From Limibacillus halophilus (lineage in GTDB: Bacteria; Pseudomonadota; Alphaproteobacteria; Kiloniellales; CECT-8803): a stretch of DNA of 64,000 bases. Under the pieces are notes generated by a model that was given only the letters and a program-made list of their open reading frames with translations, did not search any database and was not told the DNA's origin. Location of the stretch: positions 59,647-123,646 of the forward strand of contig NZ_JACHXA010000011.1 in the NCBI RefSeq assembly GCF_014191775.1, read 5' to 3'. The position numbers and the translations under genes were made by a program. This document shows positions 1 through 8,789 of the stretch, in pieces. The number at the start of each line of letters is the position of its first letter. The stretch's first letter is position 1.

Positions 1-221
1 CAAACCCTAATATCATTGAAAATCGGCCCGACACTGTTCTGGAAGGCCAGCGTGATAAACACGAAGGCAACGATTGTCAGCCCTGAGATAGCAAAAACCG
101 GGTTGTGGATATCCAACCCGAAGGGCCCAACGCTGGCGGTGATATTGTCCTGGCCTATCTCATATTCGGTTTCAATTACATCCGCTGCCCCATCGGGGCC
201 TGCGCCTAGATCATTTGTCAT
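1..221 (-). CDS. BCCT family transporter, N-terminal part (partial, runs off the window)
   Basis: Reading the minus strand from an ATG at 221 gives about 73 residues before the window edge. After an acidic, cytoplasmic-looking N-terminus of about 38 residues comes GLDIHNPVF followed by a hydrophobic helix (AISGLTIVAFVFITLAF). The HNPVFxIS entry into the first membrane helix is typical of betaine/choline/carnitine transporters, which import trimethylammonium compounds by Na+ or H+ symport. A purine-rich GAGAGGGA lies just before the ATG. Only the first helix is visible, so substrate and completeness cannot be judged. Family assignment rests on this short stretch. Confidence 0.65.
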   Translation of the reverse strand, partial: MTNDLGAGPDGAADVIETEYEIGQDNITASVGPFGLDIHNPVFAISGLTIVAFVFITLAFQNSVGPIFNDIRV

Positions 222-675
222 TGTTCCCTCTCTTTGGTTCGCTGGGAGTCCCGACCGCCGACGAGGCGGTTACTTTCAATGAACCACAGGGGGCCATTTA
301 GCCTCCCGCCCAATAGTTTCCAGGCCTATTTCGTGCCTAGAAATTCGACAATTCCAAATATACCCAAGTTACTTACAAGGTATATCGGTCGCCAATTTCA
401 GTATCTCCTTATATGCGGCACCTCGAATTAATATCTAAGAGCGAATAATCATCGCCCATGATCATAATAATTGGCTTATTCGACGGATTAATTTTCAAAC
501 AGCGCCTCATATTTTCATATTCGAACCGATTCTGCCATGGTCGCTCGAAAAGAAAGGCGGCTTAGAAAATGGCTTTGGACGCAAAAAAGGCCCGCAACAA
601 TGCGAGCCTTTTTTTAATCAATCGGTAGCGCTAAAGGTTAGTGAACCAATCGCAATCTTTGGTTACTCAACCTGA
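222..675. other. Intergenic stretch between the BCCT transporter and a microprotein gene
   Basis: No convincing coding region is seen here. It is more AT-rich than its surroundings and should hold the promoter of the leftward BCCT gene. A small GC hairpin (ACCGCC at 254-259 pairing with GGCGGT at 265-270) lies in the presumed 5' leader of that gene. A rho-independent terminator at 583-615 closes the microprotein genes on its right. Confidence 0.5.
583..615 (-). terminator. Rho-independent terminator (potentially bidirectional)
   Basis: An inverted repeat, AAAAAGGC-CCGC and GCGA-GCCTTTTT, surrounds a short AACAAT loop. It has A-runs on the left and T-runs on the right, so it gives a hairpin with a U-tract on either strand. 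On the minus strand it lies about 60 nt after the stop of the 41-residue microprotein ORF. This suggests those small ORFs are transcribed as a defined unit. Confidence 0.8.
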
Positions 676-801
676 TCAGCTCAGGCCGAGTCCGCGCAAC
701 ATCAACGGGTTCACGGAAATTTTCTCAGCCAAGGCAACCTTCGAAAACGGCTTTTCGACTGTGCTATGCCGGAAGAACCCAAAAAGCTTCAAGATCGACA
801 T
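676..801 (-). CDS. Predicted 41-residue microprotein (second of a tandem pair)
   Basis: A short open frame starts at ATG 801 behind AAGGAGAG at good spacing and ends at TGA 676. The product begins MSILKLFGFF and ends MLRGLGLS. The N-terminus is a short amphipathic or hydrophobic helix, and the basic C-terminus loosely recalls DUF1127-type endings; no family is firmly recognised. A second in-frame ATG at 819 would add six residues but has a weaker ribosome site. The ORF lies between another small ORF (864-977) and a terminator (583-615), which favours real expression. Coding status is inferred from the ribosome site and terminator only. Confidence 0.45.
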   Translation of the reverse strand: MSILKLFGFFRHSTVEKPFSKVALAEKISVNPLMLRGLGLS

Positions 802-863
802 TTTTCTCTCCTTGGCCATAAAGACCGCTTTTCTGGCCCAAAAGGACCATTCATCCTAACGTT

Positions 864-977
864 TCAACGAGCCCGACGGTCGTTGCGCGCCATCGGCGCG
901 TAGGGATTGAGTACCAGACCGAAATCAATGCTGTCGGCGACCCGAAGCAACGCAGAAAAGAAACCTTTCACCGACAT
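864..977 (-). CDS. Predicted 37-residue microprotein (first of a tandem pair)
   Basis: An ATG at 977 follows a strong GGAGG at a spacing of about five bases, and the frame ends at TGA 864. The product starts MSVKGFFSALLRVADS and ends in an arginine-rich tail (ARNDRRAR). It looks like a short amphipathic helix with a basic end. The same strand carries a second small ORF 62 bases downstream and then a rho-independent terminator. No family is recognised, and a role (regulatory, membrane-associated or leader peptide) is not assignable from sequence. Confidence 0.45.
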   Translation of the reverse strand: MSVKGFFSALLRVADSIDFGLVLNPYAPMARNDRRAR

Positions 978-1141
978 GGCGACCTCCATATGCAATACGA
1001 CCTCTAGTGGTCTGATTAATCCTTAACCTGACTCAGGAGATAGGCGCTTATCCGCGGCTGCACAAATGCAGTTCTTGCGCCTGAGCTATGTCATTTCTGC
1101 AGGATGCTGCACCGCAATATAAGCGACCGCCGATCTGGCCT

Positions 1142-1900
1142 TCATGCACCCTCTGTTCGAATATGGATTGTCTCGCCACAGTGCTTACAATGCACGGCAT
1201 CCGGTTCATGGCGTTCCAAGCCGCATGACGAGCAAACGTGCTGCACCTTTGCGGGCCTGAAAATCGTCTGCGCCAGACGTAAGAATAATGCCACGCCGAA
1301 GATCATGATTACGATCGTCAAAAGGCGGCCCAGGGTGTCGGTCATGATGATGTCGCCATAACCGGTCGTCGTTAGCGTTGTAACCGTGAAATAAAGTGCA
1401 TCCAGGAAATTGGTGACATCGGGATTTCGGCGCCCTTCCAGCACGTAGACCACGGAGGCGACGAAAAAAACGAACACGAACAAATTGACCGAGGAGCGCA
1501 AAACCTCCTCGTGCAGGCGAAACCAGCGCGAATGCTCACGCAGTTCCTTCAACAAGTGATAGGATCGCAGGAGGCGCAGCATTCGCAGCACCCGAAGAAA
1601 TGCCAGGTTTTCGAAGAGCAACGGCGCAAGCAGTGAAATAACCACCACCAGATCCACGATGTTGCCTGGTTGTACAAGCGCGCTGGCCGGGCGATGGGCC
1701 GTGGCGACTCGTGCTGCAAGATCCAGGGCTACCAACACTGCGATCAGGTAGTCCAAGCCGTAGAGAGAAGCCTCGGTCGGCAGGACCGTGGTCACGATGA
1801 AAAACCCGATGGTGAGTATATCGAAGCCGATCAACGCAAACCGAAACCGCTGCGAGGTTTCGCTGGTGCCGTAATAGAGCTCTCTCAACCGCGCGCGCAA
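1142..1900 (-). CDS. Voltage-gated-type potassium channel with C-terminal zinc ribbon
   Basis: The 252-residue protein has the six-helix layout of voltage-gated K+ channels. Helices S1-S3 lie at about 21-99. S4 has arginines at every third position (R103, R106, R109, R112). S5 is near 138-154, the pore loop carries the selectivity filter TTTGYGD (177-183), and S6 is near 192-210. It should conduct K+ across the inner membrane. The tail carries a four-cysteine zinc-ribbon-like unit (C223, C226, C238, C241) in place of an RCK/TrkA domain, which is unusual and could sense metal or redox state. The start is TTG, chosen because GGAGGG precedes it at ideal spacing. No partner gene is adjacent. Confidence 0.85.
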   Translation of the reverse strand: MRARLRELYYGTSETSQRFRFALIGFDILTIGFFIVTTVLPTEASLYGLDYLIAVLVALDLAARVATAHRPASALVQPGNIVDLVVVISLLAPLLFENLAFLRVLRMLRLLRSYHLLKELREHSRWFRLHEEVLRSSVNLFVFVFFVASVVYVLEGRRNPDVTNFLDALYFTVTTLTTTGYGDIIMTDTLGRLLTIVIMIFGVALFLRLAQTIFRPAKVQHVCSSCGLERHEPDAVHCKHCGETIHIRTEGA

Positions 1901-2026
1901 TCTGCCCTCCTCTAGAAGCGTTATCGATGCATCTTTTCGGGGTGCCTGTCACCGGGGATTTGTCTTGCCCGGCCCAACCCACCGGTCCAGTCAAGGCCAG
2001 CCACACAAAACAAAGCAGACGCAAAA

Positions 2027-2055
2027 TTGCAATAATTTATAGTTTTTTGTAATAA
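2027..2055 (+). promoter_or_regulatory. Candidate sigma-70-type promoter for the secreted subtilase gene
   Basis: TTGCAA (2027-2032), a 17-base AT-rich spacer and TAATAA (2050-2055) lie about 50 bases before the ATG at 2107. The stretch is markedly more AT-rich than the flanking genes. The match is reasonable but unproven. Confidence 0.35.
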
Positions 2056-2106
2056 ATGACATGTTTATCGCAATCTGCTAACCTTCCTAAGGGAAGGGAG
2101 TTGGCT

Positions 2107-5100
2107 ATGAATAACCTGTCCGTGCTTCGAACGGCAGTCCTCGCTATTATCGTGCTTGCAAGCGCGTCTATCGCGCAGGCTGCGGAAATCGTCCCCTACA
2201 GTGGCCCCAACGGCAATCGGCCGGCGATGGCGACGGGCCCAGATTTAGCCCGAACCGGGTCCGCTCTCCGCAGGCTCCTGGGCGAGTTTCAGGCTAACCA
2301 GGCCACAGCACCCGCCCCGCCGTTCATTGCCAGTGACCGTAGCCTTCTAGTCTCCAACGGCCACGTTCTGGTGAATGCCGTCGCCGCCGGCACAGGCGCA
2401 GCCCTGGAATCGGATTTGCGCGGCCTAGGCCTCAAGGACCATGCCAGATACGGGCGCATGGTTTCCGGCTATCTGCCAATAGGCCAGATCGCCCGTGCCG
2501 CGGCCCTAGGGTCGCTGGGGTCGCTGCAAGCCGCCCGCGAACCACTGGCATTGCAAGCCAATTACGGCGAGGTGGTCGGGCAGGCTATCCCCGCACTCCG
2601 CGCCGACGAAGTGCATGCCGTCGGCATCCTCGGCACCGGTACCGTGGTCGGCATTCTTTCCGACAGTTTCGACGCAGACTCGGATGCGCCGCGCTCGATG
2701 GCGCAAGACATCGCAACCGGGGACCTTCCGGACGCCGCCGACATCAATATCCTGCTGGATGGTAACAGTTTCTGCGGCGCGAATTGTATCGACGAGGGGC
2801 GCGGCATGGCCCAACTTGTGCATGACGTGGCGCCGGGCGCAGCCATCGCCTTCCATACCGCCTGGAACGGCCAAGCCGGATTTGCCGCCGGCATCGAAGC
2901 CCTTGCCGCACTCAACCCGGCCCCCGATGTTATTGTCGACGATATCATCTATTTCGATGAGCCCTGGTTCCAGGACGGTGTCATCGCGCAAGCGGCCGAC
3001 GCGGCCAAAGCACAGGGCATCCCTTACTTTTCCTCAGCCGCCAACAGCGCCCAGAAGGCATATGACTGCCGCTTCACTGCGTCGGGAGAGCCTTTCAATG
3101 GCAGCGCCGGAGATGGCTCTCTACATAACTTCGCCGTCAATTGCGATACCGGCGCCCCCACTGGACCCAGCGACTATGGAATGGCGATAGAGGTGCCGCT
3201 CGGCACGGTGGTAACCATCGCGATACAGTGGAAGGACCCCTACCGAAGCGCCTGCCCGGAGGGCACTGTCGGTTGCGCCGAGGCCAGTATCGACCTGGAT
3301 GCCTACTTGGTGGGAAGCCACGCAATACTCGGTTCGCCAGTGGGGGCCGCCACGGCGGTGGACAACAACACCGGCCCCACAGGGACCGGCGACCCGGTCG
3401 AGGTTCTATCCTTCCCCAACATCGATTTCTGGTTTGATGAAACCTTTGAAATCTGGATCGTTGCGCGCGGTCCCACGAACCTTCCGGCTGGGGCTACGCT
3501 AACCGACGTGAACGGCAACCCGCTTGAATTCAAGATGATCGTCTACAGGGGAAATACGCCGAGCGAACATTTCCCCGGTGCACCGACCATCGTGGGCCAT
3601 ATGAATGCCGAAGGCGCCGAGGCGGTTGGGGCGGCCTATCACCTCAATTCGCCCTACAACGGTGTCGACCCCGCGCTGCTGGAAAGCTTTTCCTCCTGGG
3701 GCGTGACGCCGGTTCTGTTCAACTACGACGGCTCCAGCAAGCCGGAGGCGGAGTGGTATCGCCTCAAACCCGGAATCACCGCGGTTGATGGAACCGACAC
3801 GACCTTCTTCCCCGGGTTTGTCGGAGATAGCGATGGCGATGGCTTCGTGGACAGTGACGTCGACCAGAACGGTTACCCCAACTTCTTCGGCACTTCCGCC
3901 TCCGCACCGCACGCGGCAGCAGTGGCGGCTTTAATGTTGGAGGCAAACGCAAGTCTGCTGCCCGACGATGTGTACAGCCTCTTGCGTAGCACCGCGCGTG
4001 ATATGTGCGACAGCGATCCGGCCACGCACGATTGGTGCCCCTCGTCCGGCTACGGTCTCATCGACGCTTGGGAGGCCGTCCAAGCCGCATCGGGCGGTAC
4101 GATCAATGCGCCTCCGACCACGGCCGATGATTCCTACAATGGACTCGAGGACCAGCAGATCGCCGTCGCGGCGCCCGGCGTACTGGGCAATGACAGCGAC
4201 CCGGAGGGATCCGCCATCACGGCGGTTTTGGGCAGCGGCCCGGCGGCGGGTAGTTTGTTGCTCAACGCGGACGGAAGTTTCACCTATGACCCGAACCCGG
4301 ACTGGAACGGTATTGATAGCTTCACCTATAGAGCGCGCGACACCGAGGGTCGGGACTCCATCCTGACGACCGTGACGCTCGACATCGCCGCGGTGAACGA
4401 TCCGCCAGCCAGTCTGGATGATTCATACCAAACGCCGGAAGAAACCCCGCTCAACGTCGCCGCTCCTGGCGTCCTGGACAACGATAGCGACCCCGAGGGC
4501 GACCCGCTCCAAGCCCAACTGGTATCCGGGACGACCTTCGGTAGCCTCGCGCTCAACCCTGATGGCAGCTTTACCTATACGCCGGGCGTGAACTTCAGCG
4601 GTGATGACAGCTTCACCTATCAAGCTGACGATGGACTGCTGCAATCCCCAACGGCGACGGTGACGATAACGGTCACACCAACCAACGACGCCCCGGTTGC
4701 TGTGAACGACGCCTACAACGTACCCCAAGACGGTGTCTTGAATGTCGCCGCCCCAGGTGTGCTGGATAACGATAGCGATCCGGACGGTGATGGTTTGACC
4801 GCCGAACTGATTGCCGCAACCGGGCCGGACAACGGTCTGTTGACCCTGAACCCGGACGGCAGTTTCGACTACACCCCCGATCCCGGGTTCAATGGGGACG
4901 ACGGCTTCAGTTACCGTGCCCTGGACGGCAACGGCGGCGCGGCCCCGGCGCAAGTGTTGATCACCGTTGATCCCGCACCGACCTCGCCGACGACACACAT
5001 CAGCGATATCGACGGAAGTATCAGTAGCTCGGGCAAGAACTGGAACGCCGTGGCAGTGGTTCGGGTGCATGACGGCGACGAGCAACCGGTGATCGGTGCG

Positions 5101-5886
5101 ACCGTCTTCTTTACCTGGTCTGGCGGCGCGAGCGGCAATGATAGCTGCCAGTCACCCTGCCTGAACGTGGTTTCTCCGCCCATACCAAAGAAAGAAGGAA
5201 GCACGATCCTGACCGTCACCGGCGTTGATTTTGCGGACTGGACCTATCAATCCGGCGCAAACCACGACCCGGACAACGATAGTGGTGGCACGGCCATTCA
5301 GATCAATAAGGACGGCACCACCGGTGATCCGGGCACACCGCCCAATCAGCCGCCCGTTGCGAGCTTTACCTTCGATTGCACCGATCTGGATTGTAGCTTC
5401 GATGCGGCCGGTTCAAGCGATGGCGACGGCAGCATTGCCGGGTATCAATGGGACTTTGGCGACGGCAGCCCGCTGGGTAGCGGAGTCGCGCCCAACCACA
5501 GTTACGCGGACTACGGCACTTACGCCGTCGTACTGACGGTCACCGACGATGACGGAGACAGCGGCCAGGATAACCAGAATGTAACTCTGCAAGATCCTGC
5601 CGGTGAGCCACTGGTCGCCAACAGTTTCACCGTTTGCGTCGATTCCGGGAACAACCCTGCAACGATTGACTGGTACGCCAACAGCACCGGGCCTGCCGAT
5701 CGCAAGGTGGCCGACGCCACTCATAGCTCAAGCAAGGGATTCACTACCTGGGATGCAACAACGATCACCTACACGGCAACACGCCTGAAAGGCGGGGACA
5801 GCTTCGGCTATACCATTAGCACTGCCGATGGCGCCGTCACCGATTCAGCCACCGTGTCGATCAGTTTCCCGAAGGATGGTTGCTAG
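2107..5886 (+). CDS. Secreted subtilase-like (S8) peptidase with tandem cadherin-like repeats and a PKD domain
   Basis: This 1259-residue exported protein has a signal peptide ending near ASIAQAA (about residue 26). The peptidase region covers roughly 170-660, with Asp186 (GILSDSF) and Ser597 in GTSASAPHAAA. Where subtilases carry the catalytic His there is DEGRGM with Glu230, a pattern recalling the Ser-Glu-Asp arrangement of S53 sedolisins. Three cadherin-like (tandem-95/VCBS-type) repeats follow at about 669-763, 766-860 and 862-955, each with APGVLxNDSDP and GSFxYxP. Next come an Ig-like segment, a PKD domain (about 1078-1165, WDFGDGS) and a beta-rich tail. A DxDxDG calcium-type motif lies near 576. 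The ATG at 2107 is chosen because GGAAGGGAG precedes it. Likely a cell-surface or released protease or adhesin. Confidence 0.8.
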   Translation: MNNLSVLRTAVLAIIVLASASIAQAAEIVPYSGPNGNRPAMATGPDLARTGSALRRLLGEFQANQATAPAPPFIASDRSLLVSNGHVLVNAVAAGTGAALESDLRGLGLKDHARYGRMVSGYLPIGQIARAAALGSLGSLQAAREPLALQANYGEVVGQAIPALRADEVHAVGILGTGTVVGILSDSFDADSDAPRSMAQDIATGDLPDAADINILLDGNSFCGANCIDEGRGMAQLVHDVAPGAAIAFHTAWNGQAGFAAGIEALAALNPAPDVIVDDIIYFDEPWFQDGVIAQAADAAKAQGIPYFSSAANSAQKAYDCRFTASGEPFNGSAGDGSLHNFAVNCDTGAPTGPSDYGMAIEVPLGTVVTIAIQWKDPYRSACPEGTVGCAEASIDLDAYLVGSHAILGSPVGAATAVDNNTGPTGTGDPVEVLSFPNIDFWFDETFEIWIVARGPTNLPAGATLTDVNGNPLEFKMIVYRGNTPSEHFPGAPTIVGHMNAEGAEAVGAAYHLNSPYNGVDPALLESFSSWGVTPVLFNYDGSSKPEAEWYRLKPGITAVDGTDTTFFPGFVGDSDGDGFVDSDVDQNGYPNFFGTSASAPHAAAVAALMLEANASLLPDDVYSLLRSTARDMCDSDPATHDWCPSSGYGLIDAWEAVQAASGGTINAPPTTADDSYNGLEDQQIAVAAPGVLGNDSDPEGSAITAVLGSGPAAGSLLLNADGSFTYDPNPDWNGIDSFTYRARDTEGRDSILTTVTLDIAAVNDPPASLDDSYQTPEETPLNVAAPGVLDNDSDPEGDPLQAQLVSGTTFGSLALNPDGSFTYTPGVNFSGDDSFTYQADDGLLQSPTATVTITVTPTNDAPVAVNDAYNVPQDGVLNVAAPGVLDNDSDPDGDGLTAELIAATGPDNGLLTLNPDGSFDYTPDPGFNGDDGFSYRALDGNGGAAPAQVLITVDPAPTSPTTHISDIDGSISSSGKNWNAVAVVRVHDGDEQPVIGATVFFTWSGGASGNDSCQSPCLNVVSPPIPKKEGSTILTVTGVDFADWTYQSGANHDPDNDSGGTAIQINKDGTTGDPGTPPNQPPVASFTFDCTDLDCSFDAAGSSDGDGSIAGYQWDFGDGSPLGSGVAPNHSYADYGTYAVVLTVTDDDGDSGQDNQNVTLQDPAGEPLVANSFTVCVDSGNNPATIDWYANSTGPADRKVADATHSSSKGFTTWDATTITYTATRLKGGDSFGYTISTADGAVTDSATVSISFPKDGC

Positions 5887-5904
5887 AGGTCGGGAAGTAC
5901 CGCG

Positions 5905-7515
5905 CTAGGCAGCATTGCGGCGATCCGCCGACGTGCTGCGCGCCCGCTCCAACAACCAGGCGAGGCTCGGTCGCGGCTTGCATTGGATCATGATCTGATA
6001 AGCAAAAGCGCTGCGCCAAATCTTGATCAGCAGCCGATTGAACTTGAGCAGGAAGCGCGCCAGCGCGGTATCGCCGACGGCTAGGGGGAAGGGCGCCGGT
6101 AGTCCGTCGGTCCAATCGATGTCGAACCCACGATCCTGGAACAACCGCTTGAGCGTTTTCTCTGTGAACAACCGGGTGTGGGTCATATCCAGGATGCCGC
6201 GGCTACCGTAGTTGAACGACCCCAGCAGCAAGCTGAGGCGTACCGGTGCAAAGGCGATATTGCCGGTACTGACGATGAGTCTTGTCTCGGGGTGCTGGCC
6301 CAAAAATGCTTTCAGGTCGTCTACCAAAGCTTCGGGACGGTTCATGTGCTCGATCACATCCAGCATCACAACGTAATCGAAGCTACGGCCATCAAGTGCC
6401 GGTAGCCCCTTATTGAGGTCGTGCTCGATTGCTTCGTCGCAGCGGGTTGGATCAACCTGAAAATCGACGCCGACTACATGGCATCCCTTGTCGCGGAGAG
6501 CCTGCGAGATATGCCCCCGGCCACAGCCAAGGTCCAACACCCGTGCACCCGGCGCTACGGCATTCACCGCCTTTGTGTGGGGACTGTCGAAATTGAGCTT
6601 CGGCTTGTAAAGATCGGAGCGATCCCGCTGAACATCGAAGCGCGGGTTGTAGAAAAGCCCCGCCCGCTGGATGCGCGCCATGATCGACGCCTTGATCACC
6701 TGAAGGGCGTATAGCGTCCCGTTGACGTGGCACACCTCATCTCCATAGTGCGTCGGGATCGGCAGTTCGCGAATGGTGGCCCCGCTCTCAAGCAGCTGAA
6801 TGATGATCTCCGTGTCGAAGGAAAAATCATCGGCGTTCAAACCGAAGGGAATCTTCCGCAGAACTGCCGTCGAATAGAGACGATAGCCCGAGTGGAACTC
6901 TGTCAGGCCGCTGCCGAGAATGCTGTTCTGCGCCCGGCTGAGAATCTGATTGCCGATAAATTTGTAGAGCGGCATGCCACCCTTCAACGCATCCTTTTTT
7001 ACCATCATGCGGCTGCCAAAGACCGCATCGCACTCCTTGTCCTTCAAGGGTGTCAGAAGTTGCGGCAAAAGCTCGGGCGCATATTGGCCGTCGCCATGGA
7101 CCAAAGCCACGAAGTCCATGCCCCGTTCAATCGCATAGTGGTATCCGATCTTCTGGTTGCCGCCGTAGCCCTGGTTCTTGCCGTTGGTCATCACCACCAC
7201 CGGGTAGCGGCAGGATTGATAGCGGTCGGCAGTGGAGAAGGTCTCGTCCTGGCTCGCATCGTCCAAGACAAGGACTTCGACTTCCACATCGGGAATCTCG
7301 GGAATTCGATCAAGAACCGAGGTGATGGAGGCTTCAGCATTGTAGGCGACAATCAGGATCAATAGACGGGGACGCTGCGCATCGCCTCCCTGCTTGGAAG
7401 CATGCGGTTTTCCCGCCGCCACCACATTGCCGCCCGCCCCGGATTCTCCATGACCGGTGACGCGCGTCGAGGACGCCCGCGTTTTGGCCCGCTTTTCAGA
7501 AGTGCGCTCCGTCAT
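5905..7515 (-). CDS. Fusion of family 2 glycosyltransferase and SAM-dependent methyltransferase
   Basis: The product is 536 residues long. A basic, low-complexity N-terminus of about 45 residues is followed by a GT2 domain of the dolichol/polyprenyl-phosphate sugar synthase type: LILIVAYNAE, VLDDASQDET, NQGYGGNQKIGY and the acidic HGDGQY. The second half is a class I methyltransferase with VLDLGCGRGHIS and VVMLDVIEHM. It probably moves a sugar to a polyprenyl phosphate and methylates a sugar or lipid intermediate. It is divergent from a flippase-like protein and a GT39-type transferase, suggesting one cell-surface glycan pathway. A TTG ten codons upstream (7545) is an alternative start; the ATG at 7515 follows GAGAG and is preferred. 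Confidence 0.82.
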   Translation of the reverse strand: MTERTSEKRAKTRASSTRVTGHGESGAGGNVVAAGKPHASKQGGDAQRPRLLILIVAYNAEASITSVLDRIPEIPDVEVEVLVLDDASQDETFSTADRYQSCRYPVVVMTNGKNQGYGGNQKIGYHYAIERGMDFVALVHGDGQYAPELLPQLLTPLKDKECDAVFGSRMMVKKDALKGGMPLYKFIGNQILSRAQNSILGSGLTEFHSGYRLYSTAVLRKIPFGLNADDFSFDTEIIIQLLESGATIRELPIPTHYGDEVCHVNGTLYALQVIKASIMARIQRAGLFYNPRFDVQRDRSDLYKPKLNFDSPHTKAVNAVAPGARVLDLGCGRGHISQALRDKGCHVVGVDFQVDPTRCDEAIEHDLNKGLPALDGRSFDYVVMLDVIEHMNRPEALVDDLKAFLGQHPETRLIVSTGNIAFAPVRLSLLLGSFNYGSRGILDMTHTRLFTEKTLKRLFQDRGFDIDWTDGLPAPFPLAVGDTALARFLLKFNRLLIKIWRSAFAYQIMIQCKPRPSLAWLLERARSTSADRRNAA

Positions 7516-7697
7516 TTCACTCTCGTCCGTCGCCGAAAATTTCAACTATCGTTAGGTCAAGAAGGAACTTAATCCCGCACGACAAGTCATTGATCGGTAT
7601 AATAATACAAAAATGAATTACAAACTGTTAAACCTTAAAACAATTTTCATGCAATCGACGCTACAAGTCGACGGAAGCTGGTTCAACGAGCGGTGAG

Positions 7698-8789
7698 ATG
7701 AGGGCATTGCAAGAAGCAGAAAAGACCGCACGGGCCGCAACGGACCAGGAAAGCGATTTGCAATCGCCGTCCTCCGGGGGAGCTGCACGGCGTGGGGCAA
7801 AGCGAATCTGGAAAACGTTACTCAGCCTGTTTCTGTCGGCACTGTTGTTCTATCTGGCCTTCATCCAGATTCAATCCAAGTCCCTGCTCGACTCTCTCGG
7901 CCGTTTCGATTCCACCATCGTCGCTCTGCTCATTCTGTTGGCCGCGATTCGCATCTTTGCCGTTACGCAACGCTGGCGCTTGCTTCTGGTGGTCATGGCG
8001 ACAGACCCCGGCTTCGCCACGTCTTTGCGTTTGACCTACGAAGGCGCGCTGCTCAACGGCTTCCTACCTGGATCGATAGCCGGAGACCCCTATAGGATAC
8101 TCCGCCTGCGCGGCCTCGGAATGGGGCTCAGCGCAGCCTCCTTCGCAACGCTGCTGGACAGGTTCGTAGGAGTCTTAACACTGGCCGGCCTCGGGTTTTT
8201 GGGTCTTGTCTGGGCCTTGTGGTCCACCGGCGCGCAAGCCTCGCCGGAGAGCGTTTTGGTCGCCATCGCGGGATTGGGATGCCTGGCGGTGGCGGTCATG
8301 GCGGCGCTTCTCTTCGCCGACCGCTCTCCCGTCTCGCTGCCCTGGATCGGTGATTGGGTCGCCAGAGAGTTGCCGGGAATTCGCAGCTCGCTCAAGCGCT
8401 TGATGAGAAACCCCCGTCAGATCATGTCCGTGGTCGGCCTCTCCCTCGTTGGACACTTGGCTCTCGCGCTCATGTTCGTTGTGCCTCTGGCGACACTGAC
8501 GCCACAACTTTCCCTCGGCGCATCGCTCGCCATGGGTTTTGCGATATCGCTTGCCCAACTGCTTCCTTTCTCTGTTGGCGGTTGGGGGGTACGCGAGTTG
8601 GCCGCCGTCAGCGGCTTTGGCTTGATTGGCGTTGCCGGGCCCGATGCTCTGGCGACCAGCATTGCGGTCGGGGCGGTCAATAGCCTGATCCTGGTACCGG
8701 CTTCGTTGCTGTTCCTTCTCCCCCGTCTCCAAAAGCAGGTCGGGTCGCAAGACGCCGCCAGCCCCGCCACGATGATGGATCGGGAATGA
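7698..8789 (+). CDS. Flippase-like integral membrane protein (LPG synthase TM-domain / UPF0104 family)
   Basis: The 363-residue protein has a basic cytoplasmic N-terminus of about 35 residues and then about eight hydrophobic helices. It carries the family signatures GFLPGSIAGDPYRILRL and, towards the C-terminus, QLLPFSVGGWGVRE. Members resemble the membrane part of lysyl-phosphatidylglycerol synthase (MprF) and are often found with glycosyltransferases, where a lipid-flipping role is suspected. The stop overlaps the next start by 4 nt (ATGA), so it is co-transcribed with the GT39-type gene. The divergent GT2-methyltransferase fusion lies 182 bp away. Confidence 0.82.
   Translation: MRALQEAEKTARAATDQESDLQSPSSGGAARRGAKRIWKTLLSLFLSALLFYLAFIQIQSKSLLDSLGRFDSTIVALLILLAAIRIFAVTQRWRLLLVVMATDPGFATSLRLTYEGALLNGFLPGSIAGDPYRILRLRGLGMGLSAASFATLLDRFVGVLTLAGLGFLGLVWALWSTGAQASPESVLVAIAGLGCLAVAVMAALLFADRSPVSLPWIGDWVARELPGIRSSLKRLMRNPRQIMSVVGLSLVGHLALALMFVVPLATLTPQLSLGASLAMGFAISLAQLLPFSVGGWGVRELAAVSGFGLIGVAGPDALATSIAVGAVNSLILVPASLLFLLPRLQKQVGSQDAASPATMMDRE

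Noticed and set aside
4110..4975. Direct repeat array as a possible mobile or CRISPR element
   Set aside because: The three similar units encode cadherin-like domains within one reading frame; they diverge in DNA sequence and are protein repeats.
7598..7603. TATAAT hexamer as promoter for the flippase-like gene
   Set aside because: No acceptable -35 element at 16-18 bp; the -10 match alone in an AT-rich stretch is not sufficient.
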